From Streptomyces vietnamensis (GTDB lineage: Bacteria; Actinomycetota; Actinomycetes; Streptomycetales; Streptomycetaceae): DNA of 64,000 nucleotides. Position numbers and translations under genes: made by a program. The notes beneath the pieces are model-generated. The model was not told the origin of the DNA. It saw only the letters and a program-made list of their open reading frames with translations, and ran no database searches. Of this stretch, positions 26,751-37,212 are shown one piece after another (position 1 is the first letter of the stretch; every line of letters starts with the position of its first letter). Location of the stretch: positions 2,089,001 to 2,153,000 of the forward strand of contig NZ_CP010407.1 of NCBI RefSeq assembly GCF_000830005.1. The letters are read 5' to 3'.

Positions 26751-26798
26751 CGCCCATTTCTTCTCAATACTGCTTGTCTGCCCCGCTGCACCCCCAAC

Positions 26799-28025
26799 TT
26801 AATTGATCAGGGGGCCCAACGACGCGACGGCGAGCGCGAACAGCGCCGCCGCGAGCAGGGCGGGTGTGTGCGGTCCCGGGCCGGCGGCCGCGGCGCCGCC
26901 GAGGAGGGCCCCGAGCGGCGCGCCCGCGACGGCGAGGGTGCGGAAGGCCGCGGCGATGCGGCCGAGCATCCCCTCGGGGGCGCGCTCCTGCATGAGGGTC
27001 GTCTGCTGGACGTTCCACACCGTCCCCATGAAGCCGAACACCGCCATGGCCCCGATCGATACCGCGAGGACGGGCAGCGTCCCCATCAGGACGAGGCAGC
27101 CGGTCTGGACGGCGCCGGCGAGGAACACGGCGCGTATCCGTCCGGTCCGCTCGGCGATCCGCCGGGCGAGGAAGCCGCCGGCGACGGCCCCCAGGGCGTA
27201 GGCGGTGATGGTGGCGGCGTACGCCGTGTTCCCCGCCGTTCCCGTCGGGTGACCGTCCGTCACATGGACGACGAGGGTGGCGATGAGGGCGCCCATGCCG
27301 ATGTTGCAGAGGGTGGTGGCGGTGCAGAGCCACCGCAGGGAGCGGTCCGCGCGGAGGACGGCGAGCCCTTCGGCCATCTCGGCGCGGAGGGTGGATCCGG
27401 CCGGGCGGGGCGGCCGCTCGGGCGCCCCGGTCCGCAGGGAGGCGACGAGGAGCGCGGCCAGGACGTACGTGACGGCGTCGGCCGCGTACGGGACGGCGGG
27501 TCCGGCAAGCAGCAGGGCGGGCACCGCGGGTCCGGCGAGGAGGCCCCCGGCGAGCTGCTGACCGGTCATCAGGCGGGCGTTGGCCCCGGCGAGGGTCTCG
27601 GCGGGGACGAGTGCGGGCAGCAGGGCGGTGGCCGCGTTGTCGAAGAGGGTCTGCAGGGTGGTGAGGGCGAAGGCGAGGAGGAGCAGCAGGGCGATCGTGG
27701 CGTGTCCGAGGGCGACGGCGGCGGCGAAGGCGGCCACGAGTCCGCCGCGGACGAGGTCGACGGCCCACATGGCCCGCCGCTGGTCGACGCGGTCGGCGAC
27801 GGCCCCGCCGAGGAGTCCGAAGAGCAGCCAGGGCAGGAAGCCGCAGGCGGTGACGGAGGCGATGAGGAGGGGGTCGTCGGTGAGCGAGGCGGCGAGCAGC
27901 GGCAGCGCCGCCGTACGGAGCGAGTCGCCGAACCGGGAGACGACCGCGGCCGTCCACAGTCGCCCGAAGCCGCCCCGCCAGGCGGGCACGGCCCTGGTCC
28001 CGCCCACTGCCTCCGTCGCCGCCAC
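26799..28025 (-). CDS. MFS transporter, drug-exporter type
   Basis: A 408-residue major facilitator with about 12 transmembrane helices. The loop-2/3 motif is GLLGGAVADRVDQRRAMWAVDL (split here as GGAVADRVDQRRAMW), preceded by an N-terminal FGRLWTAAVVSRFGDSLRTA typical of the enterobactin-exporter-like group. The C-terminal half shows the matching FLARRIAERTGRIRAVFLAG loop. The GTG at 28025 has a GAGGGGG Shine-Dalgarno sequence. It lies between pgi and the SIS gene without overlap, and nothing nearby identifies the substrate. Confidence 0.88.
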   Translation of the reverse strand: MAATEAVGGTRAVPAWRGGFGRLWTAAVVSRFGDSLRTAALPLLAASLTDDPLLIASVTACGFLPWLLFGLLGGAVADRVDQRRAMWAVDLVRGGLVAAFAAAVALGHATIALLLLLAFALTTLQTLFDNAATALLPALVPAETLAGANARLMTGQQLAGGLLAGPAVPALLLAGPAVPYAADAVTYVLAALLVASLRTGAPERPPRPAGSTLRAEMAEGLAVLRADRSLRWLCTATTLCNIGMGALIATLVVHVTDGHPTGTAGNTAYAATITAYALGAVAGGFLARRIAERTGRIRAVFLAGAVQTGCLVLMGTLPVLAVSIGAMAVFGFMGTVWNVQQTTLMQERAPEGMLGRIAAAFRTLAVAGAPLGALLGGAAAAGPGPHTPALLAAALFALAVASLGPLIN

Positions 28026-28092
28026 GGCGCCCCCTCGCGTCGGTGATCCCCTGCCCGACCGACCGTAGAGGACGCCACTGACAACGGGGCTC

Positions 28093-28869
28093 TCAGTGGG
28101 CGCCGCGGTGCAGTCTGCCCTCGTAGCGGGCTTCGAGGAGGGCGTTGTGCTCGTGGCCGCCTGGGATGTTGGCGGAGACGTACACGGGCGGTTCGCGGCC
28201 CTCGGCGAGGAGGAGGGCGACGGTCTCGGCGACGGTCATCTGGACGAGGAGCGCGGAGGTGAGGGTGGAGATCCCGCACAGGGCGCCGCCGCCGGGGAGC
28301 GGGAGGACCGCGTCGCCGGTGGGGGCGCAGTTGTCGAGGACGACGTCGGCGAGGTCGGCGAGCCGCTTGCCGCTCGCGTGGAGGGCGGGGACGGCACGGG
28401 TGTGTTCGAGCGAGGTGAGGGCGACGAGCCGGTGTCCGGCGCCGGTCGCCTTCAGCGCCAGGTCGACGACCGCGTTGTTGACGCCGGAGCTGGAGACGAT
28501 CACGAACAGGTCCTGCGGGCGGGGGTCGGCGAGGGCGTAGAGCCGTTCGGCGAGGCCCGGGGCGCGTTCGAGGAGCGGGTCGGCGAGGAGGGCGGGGTCC
28601 TCGCCGCCGCGCAGGACGAGGTCCGCGAGCGAGAGGCGATCGGTGGGGACGAGGCCGCCGGCGCGGCCGGCGATCTCCAGGGCGGCGGCCTGGGAGTGGC
28701 CGGTCCCGAAGGCGTGGATGACGCCGTCGGCGGCGACGCAGTCGGCGAGGAGCCGGGCCGCGCGCGGGACGGCGTCCTCGTTGGCGGCGACGGCGCGCTC
28801 GACGGCGTCCCGGGCGTGGTCGGCGAACCGCGCGGCGCCGAGGTCGGGTCGGGGCAGGGCGGCGGACAT
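28093..28869 (-). CDS. SIS domain sugar-phosphate-binding protein
   Basis: A 258-residue cytosolic protein with a single SIS (sugar isomerase) domain. The phosphate-binding loops are HAFGTGHSQAAALEIAGRAG (about 50-69) and LFVIVSSSGVNNAVVDLALK (about 121-140). C-terminal CGISTLTSALLVQMTVAETV and VYVSANIPGGHEHNALLEAR resemble the UPF0309/NagB-II-like group. It could be a phosphosugar isomerase or a regulator domain without DNA-binding part. ATG 28869 has a GGAGG Shine-Dalgarno sequence; the longer open frame upstream overlaps the terminator and the RbpA-family gene and is not real. Confidence 0.85.
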   Translation of the reverse strand: MSAALPRPDLGAARFADHARDAVERAVAANEDAVPRAARLLADCVAADGVIHAFGTGHSQAAALEIAGRAGGLVPTDRLSLADLVLRGGEDPALLADPLLERAPGLAERLYALADPRPQDLFVIVSSSGVNNAVVDLALKATGAGHRLVALTSLEHTRAVPALHASGKRLADLADVVLDNCAPTGDAVLPLPGGGALCGISTLTSALLVQMTVAETVALLLAEGREPPVYVSANIPGGHEHNALLEARYEGRLHRGAH

Positions 28870-28950
28870 GGCGGGGCCTCCACTGGTTCGGTGTACCCGG
28901 ATCTTCCCCCGCGCCCACCGCGTACGGGGCGGACAACCGCCGGTGACGCA

Positions 28951-28997
28951 CGAACGGGCCTTGCCCGCGAACCTGGTTCGCGGGCAAGGCCCGTTCG
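28951..28997. terminator. 22-bp perfect hairpin after the RbpA-family gene
   Basis: A perfect 22-bp inverted repeat (28951-28972 with 28976-28997, loop CTG) starts CGAACGGGCC and ends GGCCCGTTCG. It is 21 bases beyond the stop of the RbpA-family gene at 29018 and separates it from the SIS gene. This is one of the strongest hairpins in the window. Confidence 0.85.
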
Positions 28998-29017
28998 TCA
29001 CACCGTCACACCACGCT

Positions 29018-29353
29018 TCAGATCTCGCCCCGCAGCTTGGCCAGCGCCTCGGCGAGGATCGCCTCGCCGTCCGCGTCGCTGCGGCGCTCACGCACATAGG
29101 CGAGATGGGTCTTGTACGGCTCCGTGCGCGGCGGGTCCGGCGGGTTGTCCCGGTCCTGGCCCGCCGGGAAGCCGCAGCGCGGGCAGTCCCAGGTATCCGG
29201 GACCGCCGCGTCGCTGGCGAAGCTCGGCTGCGTCTCGTGCCCGTTCGAGCACCAGAAGGAGATGCGGAGGCGCGGTGCCGACTCGCCCCGCTCGGCCTCC
29301 CCCATCGGCCCCGCTCCGACCCGGCTTCCCCGGATCGCGTTGCCACTTGCCAC
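29018..29353 (-). CDS. RbpA-family RNA polymerase-binding protein
   Basis: A 111-residue actinobacterial protein of the RbpA family, which binds sigma factor and RNA polymerase and stabilises open complexes. The central fold contains RISFWCSNGHETQPSFAS and the zinc-type DTWDCPRCGFPAG. The C-terminal sigma-interacting segment is KTHLAYVRERRSDADGEAIL and ALAKLRGEI. It differs from classical Streptomyces RbpA, which ends in a longer tail, so this is more likely the second paralogue. GTG 29353 has a GGGAG Shine-Dalgarno sequence; a TAGACT -10 is visible at 29397-29392. The position next to secG is conserved in streptomycetes. Confidence 0.85.
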   Translation of the reverse strand: MASGNAIRGSRVGAGPMGEAERGESAPRLRISFWCSNGHETQPSFASDAAVPDTWDCPRCGFPAGQDRDNPPDPPRTEPYKTHLAYVRERRSDADGEAILAEALAKLRGEI

Positions 29354-29430
29354 GGTCGTAACTCCCTGCGTGATGGTGCTCGAAGATGCCCCAGTCTACG
29401 TAAGGCCCAACGCGCGTCCAGTGATTGGAG

Positions 29431-29667
29431 TTACCGGTCCAACTTCATCAGAAGACCAAGTACCACAATGCAGGAGAACCAGCACAGACCCACCACGACC
29501 GTGATCCGGTCGAGGTTCCGCTCGGCGACCGAGGAGCCGCCGACGGAGGACTGCATGCCGCCACCGAACATGTCGGAGAGGCCGCCGCCCTTTCCCTTGT
29601 GCATCAGCACGAGCAGCATCAGCAGCGCGCTGAAGACGATCAGGGCGATCGAGAACCCCATAACCAC
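29431..29667 (-). CDS. secG: preprotein translocase subunit SecG
   Basis: A 78-residue membrane component of the SecYEG channel. There are two transmembrane helices (about 5-24 and 54-74) separated by the Gly-rich cytoplasmic loop KGKGGGLSDMFGGGMQSSVG. GTG 29667 (translation MVMGFSIALIVF) is preferred over ATG 29661 because GAGGAAG lies about 12 bases before it. It is separated from tpiA by an imperfect hairpin, as in other streptomycetes. Confidence 0.93.
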   Translation of the reverse strand: MVMGFSIALIVFSALLMLLVLMHKGKGGGLSDMFGGGMQSSVGGSSVAERNLDRITVVVGLCWFSCIVVLGLLMKLDR

Positions 29668-29698
29668 GGCTGGACCAACTTCCTCGGACTTATACGGA

Positions 29699-29726
29699 CG
29701 GGGGCCGGGCACCTGCCCGACCCCCG
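29699..29726. terminator. hairpin between tpiA and secG
   Basis: CGGGGGCCGGGC (29699-29710) pairs with GCCCGACCCCCG (29715-29726) with one mismatch and a 4-nt loop, 33 bases after the tpiA stop. It may terminate or attenuate the gap-pgk-tpiA transcript before secG. Confidence 0.65.
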
Positions 29727-29758
29727 CAAGGGTACGACGTAACGCCGCTACCGCATAC

Positions 29759-30535
29759 TCACTGGTCGCGGAAGCGCACGATCTTGACGAACTCGTCGGC
29801 GTCCAGCGCCGCGCCGCCCACCAGGGCGCCGTCGACGTCCGGCTGCGCCATGATCGCGGCGACGTTTCCGGCCTTGACCGAGCCGCCGTACTGGATGCGG
29901 ACCTTGTCGGCCAGCTCCTGCGAGTACAGCTCGGCGAGGCGGCCGCGGATCGCCCCGCAGACCTCCTGGGCGTCCTCGGGCGTGGCGACCTCGCCGGTGC
30001 CGATGGCCCACACCGGCTCGTACGCGATCACGATCGTCTCGGCCTGCTCGGCCGGGACGTCCTTCAGCCCGCCGTCGATCTGCGCGAGGGTGTATTCGAC
30101 CTGGTTGCCCGCCTTGCGGATGTCCAGGCCCTCGCCGACGCAGAGGATCGGGGTCACGCCGTGCTTGAAGGCGGCCTTCACCTTGGCGTTGCAGACCTCG
30201 TCGTTCTCGGCGTGGTACTGGCGGCGCTCGGAGTGGCCGACGGCGACGTAGGCGCACTTCAGCTTGGACAGCATCAGGCCCGAGATCTCGCCGGTGTAGG
30301 CACCGGAGTCGTGCTCCGAGATGTCCTGGGCGCCGTACTTGATCTTCAGCTTGTCGCCGTCGACCAGGGTCTGGACGGACCGCAGGTCGGTGAAGGGGAC
30401 GAGGACGGCGACCTCACAGGCGTCGTAGTCCTTGTCGGTCAGGGCGAAGGCGAGCTTCTGGACGTGGGCGATGGCCTCGAGGTGGTTGAGGTTCATCTTC
30501 CAGTTGCCCGCCATCAGCGGGGTGCGGGTGGTCAT
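29759..30535 (-). CDS. tpiA: triosephosphate isomerase
   Basis: A 258-residue TIM-barrel enzyme that interconverts dihydroxyacetone phosphate and glyceraldehyde-3-phosphate. Motifs present are [15 protein letters not shown] (lysine in GNWKMN, about residue 13), [16 protein letters not shown] with catalytic histidine (about 98-101), and the catalytic glutamate in [13 protein letters not shown] (about 170-182). The phosphate-binding [11 protein letters not shown] and [10 protein letters not shown] follow. It lies seven bases downstream of pgk and is clearly in one operon with it. The longer upstream frame overlaps pgk and is rejected. Confidence 0.97.
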   Translation of the reverse strand: MTTRTPLMAGNWKMNLNHLEAIAHVQKLAFALTDKDYDACEVAVLVPFTDLRSVQTLVDGDKLKIKYGAQDISEHDSGAYTGEISGLMLSKLKCAYVAVGHSERRQYHAENDEVCNAKVKAAFKHGVTPILCVGEGLDIRKAGNQVEYTLAQIDGGLKDVPAEQAETIVIAYEPVWAIGTGEVATPEDAQEVCGAIRGRLAELYSQELADKVRIQYGGSVKAGNVAAIMAQPDVDGALVGGAALDADEFVKIVRFRDQ

Positions 30536-30542
30536 GAGGTGT

Positions 30543-31754
30543 TCAGCCCTCCAGTGCGGCGAGGCCGGGGAGCGTCTTGCCCTCGAGGTATTCGAGGGAG
30601 GCGCCGCCACCGGTCGAGATGTGGCCGAATGCGTTCTCGTCGAAGCCCAGGGTGCGGACGGCCGCGGCGGAGTCGCCACCGCCGACGACCGTGAAGGCCG
30701 GGGAGTCGACGAGCGCCTGGGCGACGGCCCTGGTGCCCTCGGCGTAGTCGGGGTGTTCGAAGACGCCCATCGGCCCGTTCCAGAAGACGGTGGCGGCGTC
30801 GGCGAGCTTCGAGGCGTAGAGCTCGGAGGTCGCGGGGCCGATGTCCAGGCCCATCTGGCCGGCCGGCATGGCGTCCGCGGCGACCGTCTCCGGGTTGGTC
30901 GGGGCCTTGGTCTTCATGTCGGGGAACGCGGGCGCGACCACGACGTCGACGGGGAGCACGAACTCCACGCCGGACGCCTCGGCCCGCTTCAGGTACTCCT
31001 GGACCACCGGGATCTGGTCCTCCTGGAGCAGCGAGCTGCCGACCTCGTGGCCCTGGGCCTTGAGGAAGGTGAAGACCATGCCGCCGCCGACGAGGATGCG
31101 GTCGGCCTTCTCCAGGAGGTGGTCGATCACGCCGAGCTTGTCGGAGACCTTGGAGCCGCCGAGCACCACGGCGTACGGCCGCTGGACGTCCTCGGTGAGC
31201 TTCTTCAGGACGCCGACCTCGGTGGCGATGAGGTGGCCGGCGTAGTGCGGCAGCCGGGCCGGGAGGTCGAAGACCGAGGCGTGCTTGCGGTGCACGGCGC
31301 CGAAGCCGTCGCCGACGTACAGGTCGGCGAGGGCGGCGAGCTGGTCGGCGAAGGCGCCGCGCTCGGCGTCGTCCTTCGAGGTCTCGCCGGCGTTGAAGCG
31401 GAGGTTCTCGATGACGGCCACCTGGCCGTCGCCGAGACCGGCGACCGTGGCGGTGGCGGACTCGCCGACCGTGTCGGTCGCGAAGGCCACCTCGGCACCG
31501 AGCAGCTCGCCGAGGCGGGCGGCGGCCGGCGCGAGCGAGAAGGCCGGGTCCGGGGCGCCCTTGGGGCGGCCCAGGTGCGAGGCGACCACGACGCGGGCGC
31601 CGGCGTCGGCGAGCGCCTTGACCGTGGGGACGACGGCGCGGATGCGGCCGTCGTCGGTGATGGTGGTGCCGTCGAGCGGCACGTTGAGGTCGGCGCGGAC
31701 GAACACGCGCTTTCCTTCGACGCCCTCTTCGAGAAGCTCGTCGATCGTCTTCAT
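30543..31754 (-). CDS. pgk: phosphoglycerate kinase
   Basis: A 403-residue glycolytic kinase that makes ATP from 1,3-bisphosphoglycerate. N-terminal [13 protein letters not shown] (about 17-29) and [20 protein letters not shown] are followed by [11 protein letters not shown] and [16 protein letters not shown] (about 110-125). C-terminal nucleotide-binding [19 protein letters not shown] and the hinge [13 protein letters not shown] are complete, and the end is [19 protein letters not shown]. It starts 112 bases after gap; a hairpin in that gap could uncouple gap from pgk-tpiA. Confidence 0.97.
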   Translation of the reverse strand: MKTIDELLEEGVEGKRVFVRADLNVPLDGTTITDDGRIRAVVPTVKALADAGARVVVASHLGRPKGAPDPAFSLAPAAARLGELLGAEVAFATDTVGESATATVAGLGDGQVAVIENLRFNAGETSKDDAERGAFADQLAALADLYVGDGFGAVHRKHASVFDLPARLPHYAGHLIATEVGVLKKLTEDVQRPYAVVLGGSKVSDKLGVIDHLLEKADRILVGGGMVFTFLKAQGHEVGSSLLQEDQIPVVQEYLKRAEASGVEFVLPVDVVVAPAFPDMKTKAPTNPETVAADAMPAGQMGLDIGPATSELYASKLADAATVFWNGPMGVFEHPDYAEGTRAVAQALVDSPAFTVVGGGDSAAAVRTLGFDENAFGHISTGGGASLEYLEGKTLPGLAALEG

Positions 31755-31793
31755 CTGTTAACAGACTCCTTGGTACGCGGTGGAGCACACAAA

Positions 31794-31833
31794 CAGGGCT
31801 CGCACAGCGCGGCATTGCGCTGCCCGAGCCCTG
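31794..31833. terminator. hairpin between gap and pgk
   Basis: CAGGGCTCG (31794-31802) and CAGCGC (31805-31810) pair with GCGCTG (31817-31822) and CGAGCCCTG (31825-31833), with two small internal bulges. It lies 34 bases after the gap stop and could attenuate transcription into pgk-tpiA. Confidence 0.65.
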
Positions 31834-31866
31834 CTCACATCGAAAGCCTGCCCTGAACCCTAGAGC

Positions 31867-32892
<1,026 letters not shown>

Positions 32893-33034
32893 TCAGCTAA
32901 CGCCGGAGTTCTCGACGCCGGCGAGATTTTTGTTTTTTGGGATGTCCCCGACCGCTTACGACCCTACCCCTCCAGCCGCCGGTGAGTGACATCGTGCGCA
33001 GCCGTACGCGCCCGAAAAGTGGGGTAAAACGGCC

Positions 33035-33068
33035 GACGGCCCGCACTTACCGACGGGTACGGGCCGTC
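33035..33068. terminator. hairpin after the M14 carboxypeptidase gene
   Basis: GACGGCCCG (33035-33043) pairs with CGGGCCGTC (33060-33068) with a 16-nt loop, 29 bases after the stop at 33097 and before the gap promoter. Confidence 0.65.
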
Positions 33069-33096
33069 ATGGGACCTTTGTCCCCACTACTCTCCG

Positions 33097-36048
33097 TCAG
33101 CGTCGGAGCGCCCCGAGGGCGCGGCCGATGAGCCGTGCGCGCTCCGCCGTGCCGGGCACGTGCTCCAGGCCGTAGCCGAGGAGGACGGTGTCACGGGTGG
33201 TGACGGCGGCCTGGGAGTGGAAGAGCGCCGCGGAGCGCGTCCAGTCGGAGGCGTTGCCGGGGCTGCCGGCCGGGGCGCCGGGGGTGGACCAGGCGCCGAG
33301 GGAGGTCTCGAAGCCCTCCGCCTCGGTGGTGGTCCCGGTGACGAGCCGGGTGTCGTCGACGAAGGCGCCCATCTCGCCCGTACCGGGGTCGGAGACGTAC
33401 GAGATCGCGAGCTCGACCTTCTTGCCGGCCCAGGCGCTCAGGTCGACGGAGGCCTGCCGCCAGCCGTTGGAGGGGCCGGTGAAGGCGTTCCAGACGCCGG
33501 TGGTGCCGGTGGGCGCGCAGCCGTCCTCTCCGACGGTGAGGTAGTGGGCGAGGAAGGGGTGGCCGCGGACGTAGAAGCCCTCGCCGCAGTCGGCCGGGGG
33601 CGTGGTGGAGGTGCCGCCGTTGACGTCCGGCAGGGTCGTCCAGTCGTCCTGGCCGACGGTGTGGGCCTCGACGACGAGGTTGTCGTAGCCGGGCTCGGTG
33701 TCGTAGCTGACCTGGAAGTCCAGGCGCGGCTTCGACCCGGCGACGACGCCGGTGAGGTCGACGGTCCTGGCGAGCCGGGCCCAGGTGTCGTCGGCGTGCT
33801 TGACGGCCGCGAAGGTCGAGCCCTCGGCGGGCTCGAAGGGGGTCCGGATGCCCGGGTAGTCACCGGCGGAGGCGCTGCTCGCGAACTGCGGGAACTGCTC
33901 CGGCTTCAGGGTGTCCGAGGTGACGGTGTACGCGCCCGCGTTGTCCAGCGGGTTGTCGGCGGCGGCGCCGAGCGTGGCGCCGACGCCCGCGAAGGCGCCC
34001 GTGCCGGCGAAGGCGGGCGGGTTCTTGAGGCCCGCGCGGTGGTAGGCGCCGAGGTAGTACTGGGCGAAGTCGTTGGACTCGGCCCTGCCGATCTCGGTGA
34101 GCCCGCCGGACTTCTCACCGGCGTTGATCAGCTTGCCGCCCTCGTTGAGGTAGGCGCGGACGGCGAGCTGGGCGGCGCCGGAGGGGCGCTCGGCGCCGGT
34201 GTACCAGACGACGGTGCGGAAGTGGGAGAGCACGCCGAGGGCGTCCGGGGCGCCCTGGGTGGCGACGTCCCAGACGGCGGCCCCGCGCTTGTTGTCGGCG
34301 AGCGCCTTCACGTAGGCGGCGGTGTGCTGCGCGGCGGCGGTGCCGCCCTCGTCGGCGAGGACGAGCACGTCGCCGCGGGGGCGCTCGGCCACCTTGTACG
34401 TGAAGGGGGCGGAGGCGGTGGCCCGGCCCTCACGGGTGCGGGCGGTGAACCAGACCTCGACGGAGTCGCCGGGGCGGGCTCCCTCGACCTCGGCGCGGTA
34501 CTCGTCGAAGTAGAGGTTGTCCTTGCCGCCGAAGGTCTCGCCGCCCTCCCAGGCCTCCAGCTCCTCGCTGTGGGTGCGACCGCCGTTGATCCGGTACTTC
34601 AGGGTCTTGCCGCGCAGCGACTTGCGGGCGGTGACGGCGACCTCCTGCTCCGCACCGCGGGCGTAGGAGGTGGTGAAGGTCTTCGGGGTGAGGTCGGGGG
34701 CGTCGATGCCGACCGGGGAGACGGGCCGGTCCGGGTGGGCGGCGGTCTCGGCGACGGCGAGCGCGAAGGGGATGTTCTTGGCGAACTCGGCCTGGATCAG
34801 CTTCTCGTCGTCCGGGAAGGTGAAGACGGAGGCGCAGTCGGCCGGGTTCCAGGCGTCGTTCGGGTCGACGCGGGAGGCGGTGGCGCAGGTCGACATCTCC
34901 GGGGTGAACATCTGCATCCCGTTGACGTTGGCGGCGTGTCCGTCCGCCTCGCCGTTGGTGATGTACAGCTCGGAGGAGACCTGTGGCCGGTAGCCGGGCA
35001 CGGCGGACTTCTGCGGGGTGCCGGCGAGGGCCTTGAGGGCCACGTCGTCGGGGGTGTCGGTGGCGACCTGCCAGCCGACACCGTAAAGGAGGAGCTGGGC
35101 GGCCGAGTGGTAGTTGACGCCGTACGCGAAGCCGATGCGCTTCTCGAAGGCGTCGAGGGCCTTCGTCTCGGGCTCCGACATGGGGCCCTTGCCGCGGAAG
35201 GTCTCGTCGGCCGGGTCGGGGGACGAGCCCTCGTTGTCGTAGCCCCACTTGTAGGCGAAGTTGCGGTTGAGGTCGACGCCGTCGCCGGGGCCGATCTTCC
35301 CGTCGCCGTCGTTGTCGCGGAGGTTCTTGCGCCACTGCCGGTTGGCGGGGTCGGCGTGCGTGAAGTCGTAGCCGTCCGGGTTGGCGGAGAGGACGAACCA
35401 CAGCTCGGTGGAGTCGACGATGCGGGTGATCCGCTCGTCCTTGCCGTAGTTGTCGAGGTAGTGGTGCATCAGCCGCCGGGTCATCTCGGGGGTGATCCAC
35501 TCGCGCGCGTGCTGGTTGGACAGGTACAGCGTGGCGGGCTTCGAGCCGTCCTCGGTCTTCCTCGCGCCCTTGGTCAGCTTGAGGGCGAGGATGTCCTGCC
35601 CCTTGAGGGTCTTGCCGATGGAGACGACCTTGGTGAGCCCGGGATTGGCCCGTGCGGTGTCGAGGATCTCCTGCTTGAGGCCGTTCGGGCCGCCGTACGG
35701 GCGGAAGACGCCGTCGCCCGCCGCGGCGACCCGCTTCTCGGCCTGGGCGGTGAGGCTGTGCTCGGCGATCTCGATGCCCTGGCCGCGCAGCTTCCCGGCC
35801 TGACGGCCGGTGAGGAAGAGCTCGACCGTCGCGGAGCCCTTCGCCGGGACCTGCTCGGTGAGTTCATGGGCGTCGGCGCCGGCGTCGAGGAGCAGCGGGA
35901 TCTGCGCCTGGGTGACCTCGGCGCGCCAGACGGAGAGGGCGTCTCCGCCGTCCCGGTCGTTCGGCTGCGCTCCGGCGACGGGTGCCGCCGCCACTCCGGC
36001 GATCAGCAGTGAAGCCGCGGCGAGGATCGATCTCGCTCTGCGTCTCAT
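33097..36048 (-). CDS. secreted M14 zinc carboxypeptidase with C-terminal immune-inhibitor-A-like region
   Basis: A 983-residue secreted protein. The signal peptide is residues 1-28 (MRRRARSILAAASLLIAGVA). The M14 catalytic domain spans about 115-425, with zinc ligands H180 and E183 (LSNQHAREWI), a third histidine in VNYHSAAQLLLYG, conserved VDLNRNF, and the catalytic glutamate region MQMFTPEMS. A beta-rich domain follows (about 430-545), then an alpha/beta region with GDVLVLADEGGTAAAQHTAA and VVWYTGAERPSGAAQ (about 550-700). The C-terminus resembles the jelly-roll part of immune inhibitor A proteases. This is much longer than a minimal M14 enzyme. It has its own terminator and probably its own promoter. 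Confidence 0.88.
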   Translation of the reverse strand: MRRRARSILAAASLLIAGVAAAPVAGAQPNDRDGGDALSVWRAEVTQAQIPLLLDAGADAHELTEQVPAKGSATVELFLTGRQAGKLRGQGIEIAEHSLTAQAEKRVAAAGDGVFRPYGGPNGLKQEILDTARANPGLTKVVSIGKTLKGQDILALKLTKGARKTEDGSKPATLYLSNQHAREWITPEMTRRLMHHYLDNYGKDERITRIVDSTELWFVLSANPDGYDFTHADPANRQWRKNLRDNDGDGKIGPGDGVDLNRNFAYKWGYDNEGSSPDPADETFRGKGPMSEPETKALDAFEKRIGFAYGVNYHSAAQLLLYGVGWQVATDTPDDVALKALAGTPQKSAVPGYRPQVSSELYITNGEADGHAANVNGMQMFTPEMSTCATASRVDPNDAWNPADCASVFTFPDDEKLIQAEFAKNIPFALAVAETAAHPDRPVSPVGIDAPDLTPKTFTTSYARGAEQEVAVTARKSLRGKTLKYRINGGRTHSEELEAWEGGETFGGKDNLYFDEYRAEVEGARPGDSVEVWFTARTREGRATASAPFTYKVAERPRGDVLVLADEGGTAAAQHTAAYVKALADNKRGAAVWDVATQGAPDALGVLSHFRTVVWYTGAERPSGAAQLAVRAYLNEGGKLINAGEKSGGLTEIGRAESNDFAQYYLGAYHRAGLKNPPAFAGTGAFAGVGATLGAAADNPLDNAGAYTVTSDTLKPEQFPQFASSASAGDYPGIRTPFEPAEGSTFAAVKHADDTWARLARTVDLTGVVAGSKPRLDFQVSYDTEPGYDNLVVEAHTVGQDDWTTLPDVNGGTSTTPPADCGEGFYVRGHPFLAHYLTVGEDGCAPTGTTGVWNAFTGPSNGWRQASVDLSAWAGKKVELAISYVSDPGTGEMGAFVDDTRLVTGTTTEAEGFETSLGAWSTPGAPAGSPGNASDWTRSAALFHSQAAVTTRDTVLLGYGLEHVPGTAERARLIGRALGALRR

Positions 36049-36147
36049 GAGCCCCCCTTGCTGTTGTCGGTCACGAAGGTGAACAGACGCCAGGCTCTTG
36101 GGCGCTCATGGGACTGTCAAGGGTGCCTCGCGGGGTGTACGAAAAAG

Positions 36148-36177
36148 CTGCCGGTGCCTCAGAAAGGCACCGGCAGC
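36148..36177 (-). terminator. canonical rho-independent terminator of the uvrC-rapZ-yvcK-whiA operon
   Basis: GCTGCCGGTGCCT (36148-36160) pairs with AGGCACCGGCAGC (36165-36177) with a 4-5 nt loop. On the minus strand it is followed by TTTTT (36145-36141), a true U-tract, 46 bases beyond the whiA stop. Confidence 0.88.
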
Positions 36178-36222
36178 GCGGAGTTCGGGGTTCCGTACGG
36201 GCTCCGTACGGCAGCGGGTACG

Positions 36223-37212
36223 TCAGCCGACGAGGCTGTCGTCCAGCTCCTCCGTCAGGTTGGACTCGGTCCCGGGGATGCCCAGGTCCTGCGCCCGCTT
36301 GTCGGCCATCGCGAGGAGCCGGCGGATCCGGCCGGCCACCGCGTCCTTGGTCAGCGGCGGGTCGGCGAGCGCGCCCAGCTCCTCCAGGGAGGCCTGCTTG
36401 TGCTCCATGCGGAGCCGGCCGGCGGCGGCGAGGTGCTCGGGCACCTCCTCGCCGAGGATCTCCAGGGCGCGCTGCACCCGGGCCCCGGCGGCGACCGCGG
36501 CGCGGGCCGAACGGCGCAGGTTGGCGTCGTCGAAGTTGGCCAGGCGGTTGGCGGTGGCGCGGACCTCGCGCCGCATCCGCCGCTCCTCCCAGGCCAGCAC
36601 CGACTCGTGCGCGCCGAGCCGGGTGAGGAGGGCGCCGATCGCGTCGCCGTCGCGGACGACGACCCGGTCCACTCCCCGTACCTCGCGGGCCTTCGCCGCG
36701 ATGGAGAGCCGGCGGGCCGCGCCGACCAGGGCGAGGGCGGCCTCAGGACCCGGGCAGGTCACCTCCAGGGAGGAGGAGCGGCCGGGCTCGGTCAGCGAGC
36801 CGTGCGCGAGGAACGCGCCGCGCCAGGCCGCCTCGGCGTCACAGGTCGCACCGGAGACCACCTGCGGGGGGAGGCCCCGGATGGGGCGGCCGCGGCCGTC
36901 CACGAGACCCGTCTGCCGGGCCAGCTGGTCGCCGCCCGCCACCACCCGCACCACGAAGCGCGAGCCGCGCCGCAACCCGCCGGGGGCCATCACGATCAGC
37001 TCCGAGCTGTGCCCGAAGATCTCCAGGATGTCCCGCTTGAGGCGGCGGGCCGCCATCGCGGTGTCGAGCTCCGCCTCGATCACGATGCGGCCGCTCACCA
37101 GGTGCAGCCCGCCCGCGAACCGCAGGATCGACGAGACCTCTGCCTTCCTGCAGCAGGTCCGGGTGACGGGAAGCCGGGAGATCTCGTCCTTCACCGCTGC
37201 CGTCATCGCCAT
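36223..37212 (-). CDS. whiA: sporulation regulator WhiA
   Basis: A 329-residue actinobacterial DNA-binding developmental regulator that works with WhiB in sporulation septation. The N-terminal two-thirds resemble a degenerate LAGLIDADG homing endonuclease: [40 protein letters not shown], and the [13 protein letters not shown] region. The C-terminus is a helix-turn-helix with [20 protein letters not shown] (about 285-304). Sequence agrees closely with the known Streptomyces protein. It starts at ATG 37212 or ATG 37206; the latter overlaps the yvcK stop by four bases (ATGA). It is last in its operon, before a canonical terminator. Confidence 0.96.
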
